Below, piece after piece: positions 5,288 through 5,971 of a DNA stretch of 5,971 bases. How positions within the stretch are numbered: position 1 is the stretch's first letter; each line of letters begins with the position of its first letter. Source of the DNA: an uncultured Clostridium sp. (GTDB taxonomy: Bacteria; Bacillota_A; Clostridia; Lachnospirales; Lachnospiraceae); NCBI GenBank assembly GCA_947174825.1, contig CAMWKN010000117.1, positions 1-5,971 of the forward strand. The letters run 5' to 3'. The translations under genes were made by a program, and so were the position numbers. The notes beneath the pieces are model-generated. The model was given only the letters and a program-made list of their open reading frames with translations. It made no database searches and had not been told where the DNA came from.

Positions 5288-5308
5288 CTAAAAAATTACA
5301 ACTATATA

Positions 5309-5803
5309 TTAGAATTCAACAAATTTGCCCTCTGCGTTATCGTTAATGACATAATATGCCTTACGCTCAGAAGGATCAATATATACACGTAAAGACTTGA
5401 TCGCTCCCACTCTATGTCCTTCAGACCGATATACTTCATGGATCTGCTCAACAATTTTCTCTGTCTGGAACTGATCTCCGCCAAACTCGATAAAGACTTC
5501 CTGAACTTTTTCAACAGGCTTCTTTGCTGGCTTTCTACCCGGCTTCTTTGCAGATGGGGAATTCTTGGTTCCCGGCTTTCTACCTGGTTTCTTTTTTGCA
5601 ACAGCTGGCTTTGCTTCTGCCTTAGCTTCCTCTTTCTTGTCTACCGCTGGCTGAGCTACTTCTTTCTTGGCTGTTACTGCTGCTTTTACATCTTCTTTCT
5701 TAGCTGCTACTGCCTTTGCTGCTGCGGTAACGGCTTCCTTTGCTGTTGTCTTTGTTGCTGTTGTCTTCGTTGCCTTTGTTTCGGTTTGCGTCTTCTTTGC
5801 CAT
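5309..5803 (-). CDS. Histone-H1-like Lys/Ala-rich protein with a DUF6465-type C-terminal domain, 164 aa
   Basis: The first 100 residues are low-complexity, with 27 lysines and 23 alanines by my count. They end in two AT-hook-like PGRKP motifs (73-77 and 88-92, within KKPGRKPG and KKPGRKPA). Such tails resemble eukaryotic linker histones and bacterial H1-like proteins, so binding to DNA (or RNA) in the nucleoid is likely. Residues about 101-164 form a compact folded domain (VFIEFGGDQF...IVEQIHEVYRSEGH...LRVYIDPSERKAYYVIN) that I recall as DUF6465, common in Lachnospiraceae; its role is unknown. There is no signal peptide or membrane segment. The start is ATG 5803-5801, with AAAGGAG 7 bases before it. 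It is a single-gene unit with a sigma-A promoter, an A/T-rich upstream element and a strong terminator, suggesting high vegetative expression. The repetitive tail could vary in length between strains. A ribosome- or RNA-associated role is an alternative. Confidence 0.85.
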   Translation of the reverse strand: MAKKTQTETKATKTTATKTTAKEAVTAAAKAVAAKKEDVKAAVTAKKEVAQPAVDKKEEAKAEAKPAVAKKKPGRKPGTKNSPSAKKPGRKPAKKPVEKVQEVFIEFGGDQFQTEKIVEQIHEVYRSEGHRVGAIKSLRVYIDPSERKAYYVINDNAEGKFVEF

Positions 5804-5875
5804 TTTAATTCTCCTTTACCCTCTGATTTAACTCAGAAAACCTTTTGAAATTTATTAACTTACACTTACAATGGC

Positions 5876-5904
5876 AGTTTATCTCTTTTATTCCAATTTT
5901 GCAA
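5876..5904 (-). promoter_or_regulatory. Sigma-A promoter for the DUF6465 gene with UP-like A/T tract
   Basis: On the minus strand, TTGCAA (5904-5899) and TAAACT (5881-5876) are separated by exactly 17 bases; each matches consensus at four of six positions. Directly upstream of the -35 lies AAAATTTAAAAAAA (5908-5921), resembling an UP element. The leader is about 65 bases and has a small TCTGA/TCAGA stem (5822-5837) just before the ribosome site. Confidence 0.5.
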
Positions 5905-5917
5905 TGCTTTTTTTAAA

Positions 5918-5957
5918 TTTTGGTACAAATGTACAAAAATAACAAAAAAATAACAAA
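5918..5957. repeat. Imperfect palindrome and 11-base-phased A-tract repeat upstream of the DUF6465 promoter
   Basis: TTTTGGTAC-AAAT-GTACAAAAA (5918-5939) is an inverted repeat with one mismatch. Next to it AAAAATAACAAA occurs twice (5935-5946 and 5946-5957) with an 11-base period, close to one helical turn, which predicts bent DNA. Both lie upstream of the -35 and may help activate or regulate the gene. Confidence 0.4.
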
Positions 5958-5971
5958 GAAGTATTCAAATT

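Noticed and set aside
5302..5601. 99-codon minus-strand frame inside the H1-like gene
   Set aside because: Shadow frame of the better-supported 164-residue gene, with no ribosome site.
5414..5848. 144-codon plus-strand frame rich in Leu, Cys and Phe
   Set aside because: It is the antisense of the Lys/Ala-rich tail of the H1-like gene; the odd composition is explained by complementing AAG/GCA codons, and no ribosome site precedes it.

Overview
The window looks like chromosomal DNA from a spore-forming, low-to-medium GC Firmicute, most likely a gut-type Lachnospiraceae (Clostridia). Three things point there: a textbook alpha/beta-type small acid-soluble spore protein (SASP), a lysine/alanine-rich protein with a DUF6465-like C-terminus, and strong AGGAGG-type ribosome binding sites with U-tract terminators. 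No species can be named from the sequence alone. No rRNA, tRNA, CRISPR array, insertion sequence or transposase is visible.

Layout. (1) Bases 1-2769, minus strand: an operon read right to left, ATP-grasp ligase, then class III PLP aminotransferase, then the first 57 codons of a NeuB/PseI-type nonulosonic acid (sialic-acid-like sugar) synthase that runs off the left edge. A near-consensus sigma-A promoter (TTGACC-18-TATAAT, 2904-2933) faces it. This block is close to 50% GC (34/60 at 841-900, 30/60 at 2281-2340). (2) Bases 3011-3529, plus strand: a small five-helix membrane protein resembling DUF6512. (3) Bases 3584-4507, minus strand: a Fic-domain enzyme with an N-terminal helix-turn-helix and a built-in inhibitory helix. 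A perfect 9+9 bp palindrome overlies its promoter. Blocks 2 and 3 are markedly AT-rich (15/60 GC at 3241-3300, 21/60 at 4081-4140) and look like an accessory islet. (4) Bases 4744-5971, minus strand: two single-gene units for DNA-binding proteins, a SASP and an H1-like DUF6465 protein, each with its own promoter candidate and a strong intrinsic terminator. GC is again about 48% (29/60 at 4921-4980).

How the genes may work together. The left operon probably makes or decorates a nonulosonic acid for flagellin or cell-surface glycans. The aminotransferase would supply an amino group, the ATP-grasp enzyme could form an amide (for example with an amino acid), and the synthase would make the nine-carbon sugar. 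That division of labour is inference. The Fic protein appears to be a self-contained AMP-transferase (or other NMP-transferase) that may repress its own gene through the palindrome. The SASP coats spore DNA; the H1-like protein probably binds DNA in growing cells.

The most rewarding places to look again are the Fic promoter/operator, the unusual gene combination of the sugar operon with its tiny upstream reading frames and leader hairpin, and the structured 3' end of the SASP transcript.
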